This document shows, piece by piece, positions 1 through 8,330 of a stretch of DNA of 64,000 bases; positions within the stretch are counted from its first letter, which is position 1, and each line of letters begins with the position of its first letter. This DNA comes from Hymenobacter baengnokdamensis (GTDB lineage: Bacteria > Bacteroidota > Bacteroidia > Cytophagales > Hymenobacteraceae). The DNA lies in NCBI RefSeq assembly GCF_008728635.1, contig NZ_CP044285.1:4216001-4280000 (forward strand), read 5' to 3'. A program made the position numbers and the translations under genes. The notes under the pieces were generated by a model. The model did not search any database, was not told the DNA's origin, and saw only the letters and a program-made list of their open reading frames with translations.

Positions 1-952
1 AGAGCATTACGGCATCGGCCCCGTCCATCACGGCGTTGGCGACGTCGCTGGTTTCGGCGCGGGTGGGGCGCGGGGCAGTTATCATGCTCTCCATCATCTG
101 GGTGGCGACGATAACGGGCTTGCCGGCCCGGTTGCACTTCTCGATAATCATCTTCTGAGCCATCGGCACCTCCTCCATCTTCACCTCCACGCCGAGGTCG
201 CCGCGGGCTACCATTACGGCGTCGGTCAGGGCAATAATCTCATCAATATTGCGCAGGCCGTCGGGCGTCTCGATTTTGGCAACTACGCGGGTAGTTTTAC
301 CGGCTTCAGCAATCAGCTTTTTGATAAAGCGAATATCATCAGCTTTGCGGGCAAAGCTCAGGGCAATCCAGTCTACGTCGTTATCAAGGCCAAATTTCAG
401 GTCCTCAATATCTTTCTCTGTCATGCTCGGGGCCGAAACCTCCGAGTCGGGCAGGTTGATACCCTTGCGGGGCTTTACCAGGCCGCCGTACACCACTTCC
501 ACATCTACCTCGTGGTCGCGGTCGGTGGCGAGCACTTTCAGCTCAATCTTGCCATCATCGATAAGAATCATATCGCCCGGCTTCACGTCGCGGGCCAGGC
601 CCAGGTAAATGGTGCTCAGGCGCGTGGCCGTGCTGATTTCTTTTTCGCCGCACACCAGCTTTATCTTATCGCCGCGCTTGATTTCTACCCCGCCCCCTTC
701 TACCTCACCCAGCCGGATTTTCGGCCCTTGCAGGTCTTGCAGCAGGCCCACGTTGGTACGCAGGTCTTTGTTGAGGCGCCGCACGGTATTGATAACCGAC
801 AGGTGCTCTTCGTGGGCACCGTGCGAGAAGTTGAGCCGAAACACATCAACGCCCTCGCGGATAAGCATACCCAGGCGCTCGTAGGTATTGGATGCCGGGC
901 CCACGGTGGCCACAATCTTGGTTTTATTAAAGGAAACGGTGGAAGGTTCCAT
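1..952 (-). CDS. pyk: pyruvate kinase (N-terminal part, runs off left edge)
   Basis: Pyruvate kinase turns phosphoenolpyruvate and ADP into pyruvate and ATP, the last step of glycolysis, in the cytosol. About 317 N-terminal codons are visible and the C-terminus lies beyond base 1. The start is the ATG at 950-952. Read on the minus strand the protein shows [11 protein letters not shown] near residue 11, RLNFSHG near residue 39, the active-site stretch VAKIETPDG with its lysine, and VARGDLGVE. These are the hallmark segments of the family. The frame is open throughout. The neighbour upstream, an IPExxxVDY protein on the same strand, is commonly found beside pyk in Bacteroidota (recalled, not searched). 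Identity is secure; isoform and allosteric type cannot be told without the C-terminal domain. Confidence 0.95.
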   Translation of the reverse strand, partial: MEPSTVSFNKTKIVATVGPASNTYERLGMLIREGVDVFRLNFSHGAHEEHLSVINTVRRLNKDLRTNVGLLQDLQGPKIRLGEVEGGGVEIKRGDKIKLVCGEKEISTATRLSTIYLGLARDVKPGDMILIDDGKIELKVLATDRDHEVDVEVVYGGLVKPRKGINLPDSEVSAPSMTEKDIEDLKFGLDNDVDWIALSFARKADDIRFIKKLIAEAGKTTRVVAKIETPDGLRNIDEIIALTDAVMVARGDLGVEVKMEEVPMAQKMIIEKCNRAGKPVIVATQMMESMITAPRPTRAETSDVANAVMDGADAVML

Positions 953-1083
953 GTGTTTTTTGCGGGTCGTGCTGCGTCGGCAAAGCGCCTTTGTACGTTC
1001 GCGCCACAGCGGGTAGAAAAAGGTAGAGAGTAAGTGACTGCCGCCCTGGCAAAGAGCTTTGTTCCGAAGAAGAGGGCAAGTAG

Positions 1084-1512
1084 TTAAAAAATCAGATTTT
1101 CTTTGTACTTCAATTCAGCAGGCGCAAACTCGCTGGCGTACTGCACGGCGGGCACGGCCGTCAGCCGGTCGAGCAGCTCAGTGCCGGCCCACTCATCCAC
1201 CCCGCCCTGCACCTGCAGCAGATAGTCGTACTCCCGGATATCGGGGGCCAGAAAGGGCTTTTGCAGCGTGGACGGCTGGGCGGCGCGGTTGCGCAACAGC
1301 CGCAAGGTAAGCACCTCCGTAGCGTAGAGATAGTAGCTGAATGCCAGAGCGCCCTGCTGTACCAGGTTGAGAATGAAATCGGGCTGCCGCACCAGGCGCA
1401 GACGCAGCTGCCGGTTCAGGCTCCAGGCCAGCGTGTAGTCACGGGTGCTGGAAACCAGGCCAAACAGCGCGAAGTCACAGTCGTACTCAGCCTCCAGGGT
1501 TAGCATTTTCAT
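1084..1512 (-). CDS. IPExxxVDY family protein
   Basis: A 142-residue cytosolic protein without signal peptide or membrane segment. The segment [17 protein letters not shown] near residues 85-101 fits the position of the motif that names the Bacteroidota IPExxxVDY family, but here it reads APDIREYDY, so the motif is diverged. The family has no known function. Supporting context is the gene order: pyruvate kinase follows downstream on the same strand, and acpP starts divergently upstream, which is the usual neighbourhood of this family as I recall it. The start is the ATG at 1510-1512; a second Met at residue 3 is equally possible. Family call moderately sure; function unknown. Confidence 0.7.
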   Translation of the reverse strand: MKMLTLEAEYDCDFALFGLVSSTRDYTLAWSLNRQLRLRLVRQPDFILNLVQQGALAFSYYLYATEVLTLRLLRNRAAQPSTLQKPFLAPDIREYDYLLQVQGGVDEWAGTELLDRLTAVPAVQYASEFAPAELKYKENLIF

Positions 1513-1636
1513 CGGTCAGCGGCGAAGTGCAAAGCTACAGCTTTCGCGGGGCCATAGGACGCCCTTTTTAGGGGGTAAGCCAAAATATTGTACGTACTCT
1601 CCGGGGGGTAGCGCGGGGTAGTTGCGAAAAGTAGCG

Positions 1637-1644
1637 TTACTTTG
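1637..1644 (+). promoter_or_regulatory. possible -7 box of acpP
   Basis: TTACTTTG differs by one base from the Bacteroidota consensus TAnnTTTG. It lies 31 bases before the acpP ATG. No convincing TTTG -33 box is visible at 19-21 bases upstream, so this is a weak assignment. Confidence 0.35.
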
Positions 1645-1675
1645 CAGACAAGTTTCCCCCTTAACCACGACTGCA

Positions 1676-1912
1676 ATGTCTGAAATCGCCGAAAAAGTAA
1701 AAGCCATCATTATCGACAAGCTGGGCGTTGAAGCCTCGGAAGTAACTCCGGAAGCCAGCTTCACCAACGACCTGGGTGCCGACTCGCTCGACACCGTGGA
1801 GCTGATTATGGAATTCGAGAAAGAATTCAACGTGAGCATTCCCGATGACCAGGCTGAGAACATCCAGACCGTGGGCCAGGCAGTAAGCTACCTCGAAGAG
1901 CACGCCAAGTAG
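1676..1912 (+). CDS. acpP: acyl carrier protein
   Basis: Acyl carrier protein holds growing acyl chains on a 4'-phosphopantetheine arm during type II fatty acid synthesis. The 78-residue acidic protein has the prosthetic-group motif [10 protein letters not shown] with the modified serine at residue 37. The frame is open further upstream to 1622, but that extension has no resemblance to ACP, and the ATG at 1676 gives the standard length and the typical MSEIAEKVK start. fabF follows on the same strand after a terminator-like hairpin, and rnc comes next, the common acpP-fabF-rnc order. Assignment is secure. Confidence 0.97.
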   Translation: MSEIAEKVKAIIIDKLGVEASEVTPEASFTNDLGADSLDTVELIMEFEKEFNVSIPDDQAENIQTVGQAVSYLEEHAK

Positions 1913-1971
1913 TTATTGAAGAGCCAGCTAGCTTAATTGCACAGCTGGCCCAACAATCAAAAATTGCCTAT

Positions 1972-2000
1972 ACCGGCCGGCTCGCCGCCGGCCGGTTTTG
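1972..2000 (+). terminator. hairpin after acpP
   Basis: Perfect 10-bp arms (ACCGGCCGGC at 1972-1981 and GCCGGCCGGT at 1987-1996) with a 5-base loop are followed by a short T run. It can end or attenuate acpP transcripts before fabF, which would explain how ACP can be made in excess of FabF. The T run is short, so termination may be partial. Confidence 0.6.
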
Positions 2001-2141
2001 CTGTTTCTACCTAATGAGCTTTTCTTATCGATGCTGGGCTGCTAGTCTCGCCGGCTGCTACCCTATCGATTCAGGAGTACGTTACGCACTCAGCATATTA
2101 GCACATCTAAAAAATCACGCCGCCTGACCGGCGTCCGCTCT

Positions 2142-3401
2142 ATGTCGTCAATTCGCCGCGTTGTCGTAACCGGTATCGGGGCCATCACACCCCTGGGCAG
2201 CACCGCTCCCGCTTACTGGGAGGGGCTCAAGAATGGGGTGAGCGGGGCCGCTGCCATTACCCGCTTCGATGCCTCTAAATTTAAAACCCGCTTTGCCTGC
2301 GAGGTAAAAGACTACAATCCTGATGCTTACTTCGACCGCAAGGAAGGTCGGAAGATGGACTTGTTCACGCAGTTTGCCGTTATCGCCTCCGACGAAGCCA
2401 TTGCCGATGCCGGCCTGCTGACGGGTGGCGTCGATAAGGACCGCGTGGGCGTAATCTGGGGCTCGGGCATCGGCGGCCTCAAGTCGCTGCAGGAGGAATG
2501 CTTTCAGTTTGAGCGCGGCGACGGCACCCCCCGGTATTCGCCGTTCTTTATTCCGCGCATGATTGCGGACTCCTCATCGGGCAATATTTCCATTAAGAAT
2601 GGCTTTCGCGGCCCCAACTTCGTTACGACCTCGGCCTGCGCCTCGTCGAACGATGCGCTGATTGCAGCCTTCAACAATATCCGCCTCGGTCTGGCCGATG
2701 CCGTAGTGACCGGCGGCTCTGAAGCCGCCATTACCGAGTCGGGCGTGGGAGGATTCAATGCCCTCAAGGCCATGAGCGAGCGCAACGACGACCCGGCTTC
2801 GGCTTCGCGGCCCTATGATAAAGACCGCGACGGCTTTGTACTGGGTGAAGGCGCGGGTGCGCTGGTGCTCGAAGAGTATGAGCACGCCCGGGCGCGCGGG
2901 GCCAAAATCTACTGCGAGATTATCGGCGGCGGTATGTCGTCGGATGCCTACCACATTACGGCTCCCGACCCCAGTGGCTCGGGCGTGGTGCTGGTAATGC
3001 GCAACGCCCTGCGCGATGCGGGCATCGACGCCAGCGAGGTTGACTATATCAACACGCACGGCACGAGCACGCCGCTCGGCGACGGGGCCGAAATCAAGGC
3101 CATTGAAACCGTATTCGGCGAGCACGCGGCCAAGCTCAACATCTCTTCGACCAAGAGCATGACCGGCCACCTGCTGGGCGGGGCGGGCGGCATTGAGGCA
3201 GTGGCTTCCATCCTGGCAATCCAGCACGGCATGATACCGCCCACCATTAACCTGCACACGCCCGACCCGGAAATCAACCAGGCGCTGAATTTTACGCCCA
3301 ACGTGGCGCAGAAGCGCGAGGTGAACGTGGCCCTCAGCAACACGTTTGGCTTCGGCGGCCATAATACCAGCGTGGTTTTCCGCAAGCTGACCGCAGATTA
3401 A
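2142..3401 (+). CDS. fabF: beta-ketoacyl-ACP synthase II
   Basis: FabF (KAS II) condenses malonyl-ACP with acyl-ACP and elongates fatty acids. The protein is 419 residues, the normal length. The catalytic triad is complete: Cys166 in TSACASSND, His306 in NTHGTSTPLGD and His343 in KSMTGHLLGG, and the glycine-rich end NTFGFGGHN is present. Start ATG at 2142 gives the typical RRVVVTGIGAITPLG N-terminus. It follows acpP and precedes rnc. The last codons, including stop TAA at 3399-3401, lie inside the left arm of a 54-bp inverted repeat, so the element has supplied or replaced the very end of this gene. Confidence 0.97.
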   Translation: MSSIRRVVVTGIGAITPLGSTAPAYWEGLKNGVSGAAAITRFDASKFKTRFACEVKDYNPDAYFDRKEGRKMDLFTQFAVIASDEAIADAGLLTGGVDKDRVGVIWGSGIGGLKSLQEECFQFERGDGTPRYSPFFIPRMIADSSSGNISIKNGFRGPNFVTTSACASSNDALIAAFNNIRLGLADAVVTGGSEAAITESGVGGFNALKAMSERNDDPASASRPYDKDRDGFVLGEGAGALVLEEYEHARARGAKIYCEIIGGGMSSDAYHITAPDPSGSGVVLVMRNALRDAGIDASEVDYINTHGTSTPLGDGAEIKAIETVFGEHAAKLNISSTKSMTGHLLGGAGGIEAVASILAIQHGMIPPTINLHTPDPEINQALNFTPNVAQKREVNVALSNTFGFGGHNTSVVFRKLTAD

Positions 3402-3822
3402 ACGGATTTAACGGATTTCGCAGATACGCCCACCTGCGGTGGGCTAGCTGGCTTGGTTGGCTGCGACCTGTCAAAACTTATGCGCGTGTTTATGCTGTGT
3501 TAGTAGCATGCTTGTCTGACTTGCTCGGCCCGTACGCGGGCTTGGTCAGCCCACCGCTAGAGCAGTTTTCAAATCGGTGTATAAGGCGGGCTGCCGGGAT
3601 TGAGCCGGCTGTCCGCTCGTCGAAAGAACCAGCGGCGCGAACCAAGAGCGGACAGCCGGCTCAACCCCGGCAGCCCGCCCCAGGCAATCTGTACACAGAC
3701 TTATAAACTGCGCTGAGTGCTGCTTGAAATTCAGCACTGTTCTCCTCCTTTCATACCCGGGCTTAGCCAGCCCACCGCAGGTGGGCGTATCTGCGAAATC
3801 CGTTAAATCCGTTTAATCTGCG
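3392..3822. repeat. 431-bp nested palindromic element between fabF and rnc
   Basis: This stretch holds no convincing gene. It is bounded by perfect 54-bp inverted arms, 3392-3445 and 3769-3822, which begin and end with CGCAGATTAAACGG and its complement. Inside is a second inverted pair, 3585-3618 and 3646-3679, 34 bp with one mismatch. Degenerate complementarity also links about 3559-3583 with 3684-3712. The outer arm contains the fabF stop at one end and touches the rnc ATG (3823) at the other. The layout resembles a MITE or a large structured RNA element. A single related arm lies before aspS at 35999-36052. Confidence 0.85.
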
Positions 3823-4557
3823 ATGCCTCTACCTCTCTTTGGTCTGTTTCGGCGGCTGCTGGGCAGCGATAAGCAGTTTCGGCAGGCCGTCGCCACCGTT
3901 ATCGGCCAGGACCCGGATAATGCGCAGCTCTACCGGCTGGCGTTTACCCACTCGTCGGTGGTGAAGCAGGACCCCGGCGCGGGCCGCCACCAAAGCAACG
4001 AACGGCTGGAGTTTCTGGGCGACGCGGTGCTGGGCACCGTAGTGGCCGAGTACCTATTTCGCAAGTTTCCGTACGAGCAGGAAGGCTTCCTGACCGAAAC
4101 CCGCTCGCGCATCGTCAACCGCGAAAGCCTCAACGCCATTGCCCTCAAAATGGGCCTCGACAAGCTGGTGCAGCTCGACTCGACCCAGAGCCGGGTAGCC
4201 CGCTCGCGCTCGGTAAACGGCAATGCCCTGGAAGCGCTGGTCGGGGCGGTGTACCTCGATTTGGGCTACAAGTCGGCCCGCAAGTTTGTGCTCAAAGGCT
4301 TAATAAAGCCGTTTGTCGATGTTAACAAGCTGACCACCACTACGTCCAATTATAAGAGCAAGCTCATCGAATGGGCGCAACGTAATGGCAAAGACGTGCG
4401 CTACGAGCTGAGCGGTGAGCCCCGGCCGGGCGGCGTGATGGAATTCACGGCCACTGTGCTGCTGAGCGACGAGGTAATAGCCACCGGCATGGGCCTCAAT
4501 AAGAAGCAGGCCGAGCAGCTGGCCGCCGAGCGGGCGTTGGCGGCATTGGGGGTGTAA
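3823..4557 (+). CDS. rnc: ribonuclease III
   Basis: RNase III cuts double-stranded RNA and processes rRNA precursors. The 244-residue protein has the signature NERLEFLGDAVLG with Glu60, Glu63 and Asp67, the second acidic site around Glu137 in NALEALVGAVYLD, and a C-terminal double-stranded RNA-binding domain from about residue 172 ending GLNKKQAEQLAAERALAAL. Asn134 sits where E. coli has Asp114; I recall Asn there in other Bacteroidota, so this is probably lineage-typical. The ATG directly touches the right arm of the palindromic element, so the usual leader is replaced by repeat sequence. Confidence 0.95.
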   Translation: MPLPLFGLFRRLLGSDKQFRQAVATVIGQDPDNAQLYRLAFTHSSVVKQDPGAGRHQSNERLEFLGDAVLGTVVAEYLFRKFPYEQEGFLTETRSRIVNRESLNAIALKMGLDKLVQLDSTQSRVARSRSVNGNALEALVGAVYLDLGYKSARKFVLKGLIKPFVDVNKLTTTTSNYKSKLIEWAQRNGKDVRYELSGEPRPGGVMEFTATVLLSDEVIATGMGLNKKQAEQLAAERALAALGV

Positions 4558-4574
4558 TTGAATGACTCAGGAGT

Positions 4575-5147
4575 ATGATTAACTGGCCATCACTTGCTTT
4601 TGCTATTGGCGTACTAGTAGTTTTTTTTCAATCGTTAGTATGGCTCCAAAACAAAATTATTGCCCCCCGCCAGCAGCAAAAGATTTGGCTTAAACAAAAT
4701 GTTAGCCCGCTTTTATTCTGCGGATTGACGCGGGCGATAGCAACTGATGGCTTACCTGCAATGGATAAGCCTGGTACTATTGTAGGCTTAATTGGTGAAG
4801 TTGATGGGTTTGCAGTGGAAATTTCTACCAACTTTCAGACGGGGCTTTTTGTATTCCCTTTTTATTTGATAAGGGTGTATTTCAATGCTGATGGTTTAAA
4901 TAAAGAGCTACTTCAATTAAGATGCAAAAATAACCTAAGCCTTAGTAGCTACTTCCGGTGGGGAAATGCAACATTGACTCTGACACACGCAGATTATGAA
5001 GGCACATCTGGATATACTGGAACTTATATGAATAGTCAGGTTATGCTACATGAAATAGAAAAAATAGTTTTCGAATTAAAAGCACTGAATTTGAAGCCTG
5101 TTACTTATGCGGAAGGGATAATCCAGCGTCAAACCTTTCAGGACTAA
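4575..5147 (+). CDS. hypothetical protein with N-terminal membrane anchor
   Basis: A 190-residue protein I do not recognise. Residues about 6-24 form one hydrophobic segment (LAFAIGVLVVFFQSLVWL), followed by a basic stretch and a soluble part of roughly 160 residues with many Tyr and Phe and no clear motif. The gene is visibly AT-richer than rnc before it and nadE after it, and it uses codons such as TTA, ATA and AAT that the neighbours avoid. Only 17 bases separate it from rnc and 3 bases from nadE, so it is read with them. The composition suggests recent acquisition. Function unknown. Confidence 0.6.
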   Translation: MINWPSLAFAIGVLVVFFQSLVWLQNKIIAPRQQQKIWLKQNVSPLLFCGLTRAIATDGLPAMDKPGTIVGLIGEVDGFAVEISTNFQTGLFVFPFYLIRVYFNADGLNKELLQLRCKNNLSLSSYFRWGNATLTLTHADYEGTSGYTGTYMNSQVMLHEIEKIVFELKALNLKPVTYAEGIIQRQTFQD

Positions 5148-5150
5148 CCT

Positions 5151-7082
5151 ATGCGCATTGCCGGAGCCGCCCTCAACCAGATTCCCTTCAACTGGGCTCA
5201 TAACATTCAGAATATCAGCGCCGCCATTGCCCAGGCCAAAGCTGAGGGCGTAGAGCTACTGTGCCTGCCCGAGCTGTGCCTGACGGGCTACAACTGCGAA
5301 GACCTGTTTTTGAGCGACTGGCTGCCGGCGGCGGCGCTGGCGCATTTGCAAAAAATCAGGCCGCTTACGGAGGGTATTTGCGTGGTGGTGGGCTTGCCGG
5401 TGCGGCTGCACCACCGCACCTACAACACGGCCGCCGTGCTGCGCGACGGCCAGATTCTGGGCTTCGCGGCCAAGCAGTTTCTGGCCAACGATGGCGTGCA
5501 CTACGAAACGCGCTTTTTTGTGCCGTGGCTGGCTGGCGAAACCACAACGGTGGAGCATGAAGGCGAAAGCTGGCCGCTGGGCGACCTTACGTTTGAGCAC
5601 CAAGGCGTGCGCTTTGGCTTTGAGATATGCGAGGATGCCTGGCGGCCCGACGACGTGCGGCCCGCCTGCCGGCTCATGGGTAAGGTTGAGTTGATTATCA
5701 ACCCCTCGGCCAGCCACTTTGCGATGAGCAAGACCGATGTGCGCTACAAGCTGGTGCTCAATGCCTCGCGCAAGTTTCGCTGCACCTATCTGTATGCCAA
5801 CCTGCTGGGCAACGAAGCCGGAAGAACTATCTATGATGGCGAGATATTGATTGCCCAAAACGGCCACCTGCTCAGGCGCAACCAGCTGCTGAGCTTTAAG
5901 GAAGTGGATTTGGAATGGGTAGAGGTCGATTTCGCGGAGCCGCTCGCAGTGGCCGACACCATTGTGCCGCTGCCCGAGCCCGACGAGTACCGCGAGCTCA
6001 ACCAGGCCATGAGCCTGGCGCTGTTCGACTACCTGCGCAAGGCGCGCAGCAAGGGGTTTGTGCTGAGCCTCAGCGGTGGGGCCGACTCGTGCTTTTGCGC
6101 CGTGGGCGTGGCCGAGATGGTGCGCCTGGGCGTGGAAGAGCTGGGCGTGGAAGAGTTTAAGCGGCGTAGCGGTGCTTTCGATGCCGCCAAAAAGGAGGTG
6201 ACGCAGGCAGGCGCGGGCGGCAAGGCAACGCAGCAGGCCACCGACGTGGACAACGAAGCCGCCGCGCAAAACCAAAAACCAGCCACGACCAACCAGCAGC
6301 TCGTCAACCACTTGCTCACCTGCGCGTATCAGGGCACGGTTAACTCCTCCGACGACACCCTGAACTCGGCCCGCGAGCTGGCTGACAGTATCGGGGCCCG
6401 CTTTTTCGACTGGACCATCGACGATGAGGTAAGCGGCTACGTGGGCAAGATTGAGCACGCGCTGGGCCGCGAGCTGACCTGGCAAACCGACGACCTGGCC
6501 CTGCAAAATATTCAGGCGCGGGTGCGGGCCCCCGGCATCTGGCTGCTGGCCAATGTGCAGAACTGCCTGCTTATCACGACCTCCAACCGCTCGGAGGCCA
6601 GCGTGGGCTACTGCACCATGGACGGCGACACGGCCGGCAGCATCTCCCCCATCGCGGGCGTCGATAAGGATTTTGTAAAAAAATGGCTGCGCTGGGCCCA
6701 AACCGCGCTCGGCTACGAGGCCCTGCACCACGTCAACGCCCTGCAACCCACCGCCGAGTTGCGCCCGTTGGCCGACAAGCAAACCGACGAGCGCGACCTG
6801 ATGCCCTACGTGCTGCTCAACCGCATCGAGCGGCTGGCCTTCTACGACCGGCTGTCGCCGGCCGCCGTGCTGGCCCAGCTCGTGGCCGAAGAGCCCAGCT
6901 ACGAGCCCGAGCAATTGCGCACCTACGTGAAGCGCTTCTACCAGCTCTGGAGCCGCAACCAGTGGAAGCGCGAGCGCTACGCGCCCAGCTTTCACCTCGA
7001 CGACTACAACGTAGACCCGCGCTCCTGGCTGCGCTTCCCGATTTTGAGCGGCGGCTTTGGCGAAGAGCTGGCAGGGCTGTAG
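5151..7082 (+). CDS. nadE: glutamine-dependent NAD+ synthase
   Basis: The enzyme amidates deamido-NAD to NAD+, taking ammonia from glutamine. Residues 1 to about 270 are a nitrilase-type glutaminase domain with Glu41 (LCLPELCLTGYN) and the nucleophile Cys160 (FGFEICEDAW). From about 290 follows the synthetase domain with the pyrophosphatase loop SGGADS at residues 308-313. The total of 643 residues is normal for the two-domain form. A low-complexity Ala/Gln-rich insert of about 40 residues (near 340-385) follows the loop. The stop codon TAG at 7080-7082 is the first part of a palindromic repeat. Confidence 0.95.
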   Translation: MRIAGAALNQIPFNWAHNIQNISAAIAQAKAEGVELLCLPELCLTGYNCEDLFLSDWLPAAALAHLQKIRPLTEGICVVVGLPVRLHHRTYNTAAVLRDGQILGFAAKQFLANDGVHYETRFFVPWLAGETTTVEHEGESWPLGDLTFEHQGVRFGFEICEDAWRPDDVRPACRLMGKVELIINPSASHFAMSKTDVRYKLVLNASRKFRCTYLYANLLGNEAGRTIYDGEILIAQNGHLLRRNQLLSFKEVDLEWVEVDFAEPLAVADTIVPLPEPDEYRELNQAMSLALFDYLRKARSKGFVLSLSGGADSCFCAVGVAEMVRLGVEELGVEEFKRRSGAFDAAKKEVTQAGAGGKATQQATDVDNEAAAQNQKPATTNQQLVNHLLTCAYQGTVNSSDDTLNSARELADSIGARFFDWTIDDEVSGYVGKIEHALGRELTWQTDDLALQNIQARVRAPGIWLLANVQNCLLITTSNRSEASVGYCTMDGDTAGSISPIAGVDKDFVKKWLRWAQTALGYEALHHVNALQPTAELRPLADKQTDERDLMPYVLLNRIERLAFYDRLSPAAVLAQLVAEEPSYEPEQLRTYVKRFYQLWSRNQWKRERYAPSFHLDDYNVDPRSWLRFPILSGGFGEELAGL

Positions 7083-7154
7083 CGTGGACTCTGCGAGTCC
7101 GTGCGTGGTAGCATTGACTAACATGCTCACGCGCGGACTCGCAGAGTCCACGCT
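7081..7154. repeat. palindromic repeat between nadE and lgt
   Basis: Perfect 20-bp arms at 7081-7100 and 7135-7154 (AGCGTGGACTCTGCGAGTCC and its complement) enclose a 34-base loop with a further GCGTG/CACGC pairing. A related copy occurs at 56621-56692. Both lie after one gene end or start and just before a TACCTTTG box. It may work as a bidirectional terminator or a REP-like element. Confidence 0.85.
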
Positions 7155-7165
7155 ACTTCGCACCC

Positions 7166-7173
7166 TACCTTTG
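7166..7173 (+). promoter_or_regulatory. TACCTTTG -7 box of lgt
   Basis: A perfect match to the Bacteroidota -7 consensus TAnnTTTG. Only five bases separate it from the lgt ATG, so transcription would begin at or within a few bases of the start codon, giving a leaderless mRNA. No good -33 box is seen because the palindrome occupies that stretch. Confidence 0.6.
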
Positions 7174-7178
7174 CCGGC

Positions 7179-8186
7179 ATGACTAGCTTGCTCGCCTACA
7201 TTACCTGGAACGCCGACCCGATTATTGCCCACTTAGGCCCGCTGCTGCTGCGCTGGTACGGGGTGCTGTTTGCCACTGGCTTCATTATTGGCTCGTTTGT
7301 GCTTACGCACATCTACAAAGAAGAGGGCGTCCGGCCGTACTGGGTCGATGTCATCACGTTTTATATGGTGGTGGGCACCGTGTTAGGCGCACGACTGGGC
7401 CACGTTTTCTTCTACGACTGGCCTTCGTACCGCGAGCATCCGTGGGAGATTCTCAAAATCTGGCACGGCGGGCTGGCTTCGCACGGCGCCACCATTGGCA
7501 TTCTGCTGGCCGTCTTTATATTCAGTATTCGCAATAAATTTGATTACCTCTGGGTGCTCGACCGCATCGTGATTGTGGTAGCAATCGGCGGAGCGTGCAT
7601 CCGCCTGGGCAACCTCATGAACTCGGAGATTGTGGGCAAGCCGACCGATGCGCCCTGGGCCTTTGTATTCCCACGCGATACCGAGCACCTGCAGGCGCCC
7701 GTAACGCCGCTGCCCGCCGGGGCCGTGCTGGTGCAGCGCAGCCGCCAGCCCGATGGCGAGGAACACACCGAGATGCTGCCGGCCGGCACCACGCCTACCC
7801 CCACGATGGAAATGGCCGTGCCGCGCCACCCCACCCAAATTTACGAGTCGCTGTTTTGCATCGTGCTGCTGGTGCTGCTTTATGGGCTGTGGAACAAGTA
7901 TAAAGAGCGCACGCCGCGTGGCCTGCTCTTTGGGCTGTTTGTGGTGCTGCTCTTCACGTTCCGCCTGCTGGTCGAATACCTGAAGGAAAACCAGGTAGCA
8001 CAGGAAGGCGACATTATCGCGCACTACCACCTCAACATCGGGCAGCTGCTGAGCATCCCGTTTATCCTGATTGGCTTATGGGTGCTGCTGCGCGCCGGCA
8101 AAGACCCGAAAAATCCCTACGGCTACGCCCCCCGCGACCTGGCCGCGGAAGAAGCTGCCGCCCAGGCCACTGCCGCCAAGCTATAA
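7179..8186 (+). CDS. lgt: prolipoprotein diacylglyceryl transferase
   Basis: Lgt attaches diacylglycerol to the lipobox cysteine of prolipoproteins at the inner membrane. The 335-residue protein is strongly hydrophobic with about seven membrane segments. It shows the conserved ARLGHVFFYDW (Arg72) and the HGGLASHGA motif with His96 and His102, both typical of Lgt, and the late RHPTQIYES segment. Between about residues 168 and 215 is a hydrophilic Pro/Thr-rich periplasmic insert, larger than in the E. coli enzyme. A terminator follows. The many lipoproteins in this window are its likely substrates. Confidence 0.94.
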   Translation: MTSLLAYITWNADPIIAHLGPLLLRWYGVLFATGFIIGSFVLTHIYKEEGVRPYWVDVITFYMVVGTVLGARLGHVFFYDWPSYREHPWEILKIWHGGLASHGATIGILLAVFIFSIRNKFDYLWVLDRIVIVVAIGGACIRLGNLMNSEIVGKPTDAPWAFVFPRDTEHLQAPVTPLPAGAVLVQRSRQPDGEEHTEMLPAGTTPTPTMEMAVPRHPTQIYESLFCIVLLVLLYGLWNKYKERTPRGLLFGLFVVLLFTFRLLVEYLKENQVAQEGDIIAHYHLNIGQLLSIPFILIGLWVLLRAGKDPKNPYGYAPRDLAAEEAAAQATAAKL

Positions 8187-8211
8187 GCGCGCAGCCGTAT
8201 TTCTAGTTAGC

Positions 8212-8250
8212 AAAAAAGGCCGCTGCACACTTGTGCGGCGGCCTTTTTTA
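8212..8250 (+). terminator. rho-independent terminator of lgt
   Basis: An A6 run, a GGCCGC stem with complementary GCGGCC arm, and a T6 run form a symmetrical hairpin 25 bases after the lgt stop. It can work in both directions. Confidence 0.85.
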
Positions 8251-8330
8251 GGCGGTTGTGCCCGCTTCCTCGCCTAACAGTCGAAAACTTAAAGGATTCC
8301 TTCTTTAGTGAATATTAATAATTAACTATA

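Noticed and set aside
2574..3362. A 262-codon open frame antisense to fabF
   Set aside because: A shadow of the fabF frame with no recognisable domain.
3497..3737. Two small open frames on opposite strands (69 and 63 codons) inside the fabF/rnc palindrome, with similar translations
   Set aside because: They read the same inverted repeat from both sides, which explains the similarity; no start context or family supports them as genes.
5256..7232. A 658-codon open frame antisense to nadE
   Set aside because: It mirrors a GC-rich coding frame, has His/Gly/Ala-rich shadow composition, and runs into the palindrome and lgt; nadE is certain.
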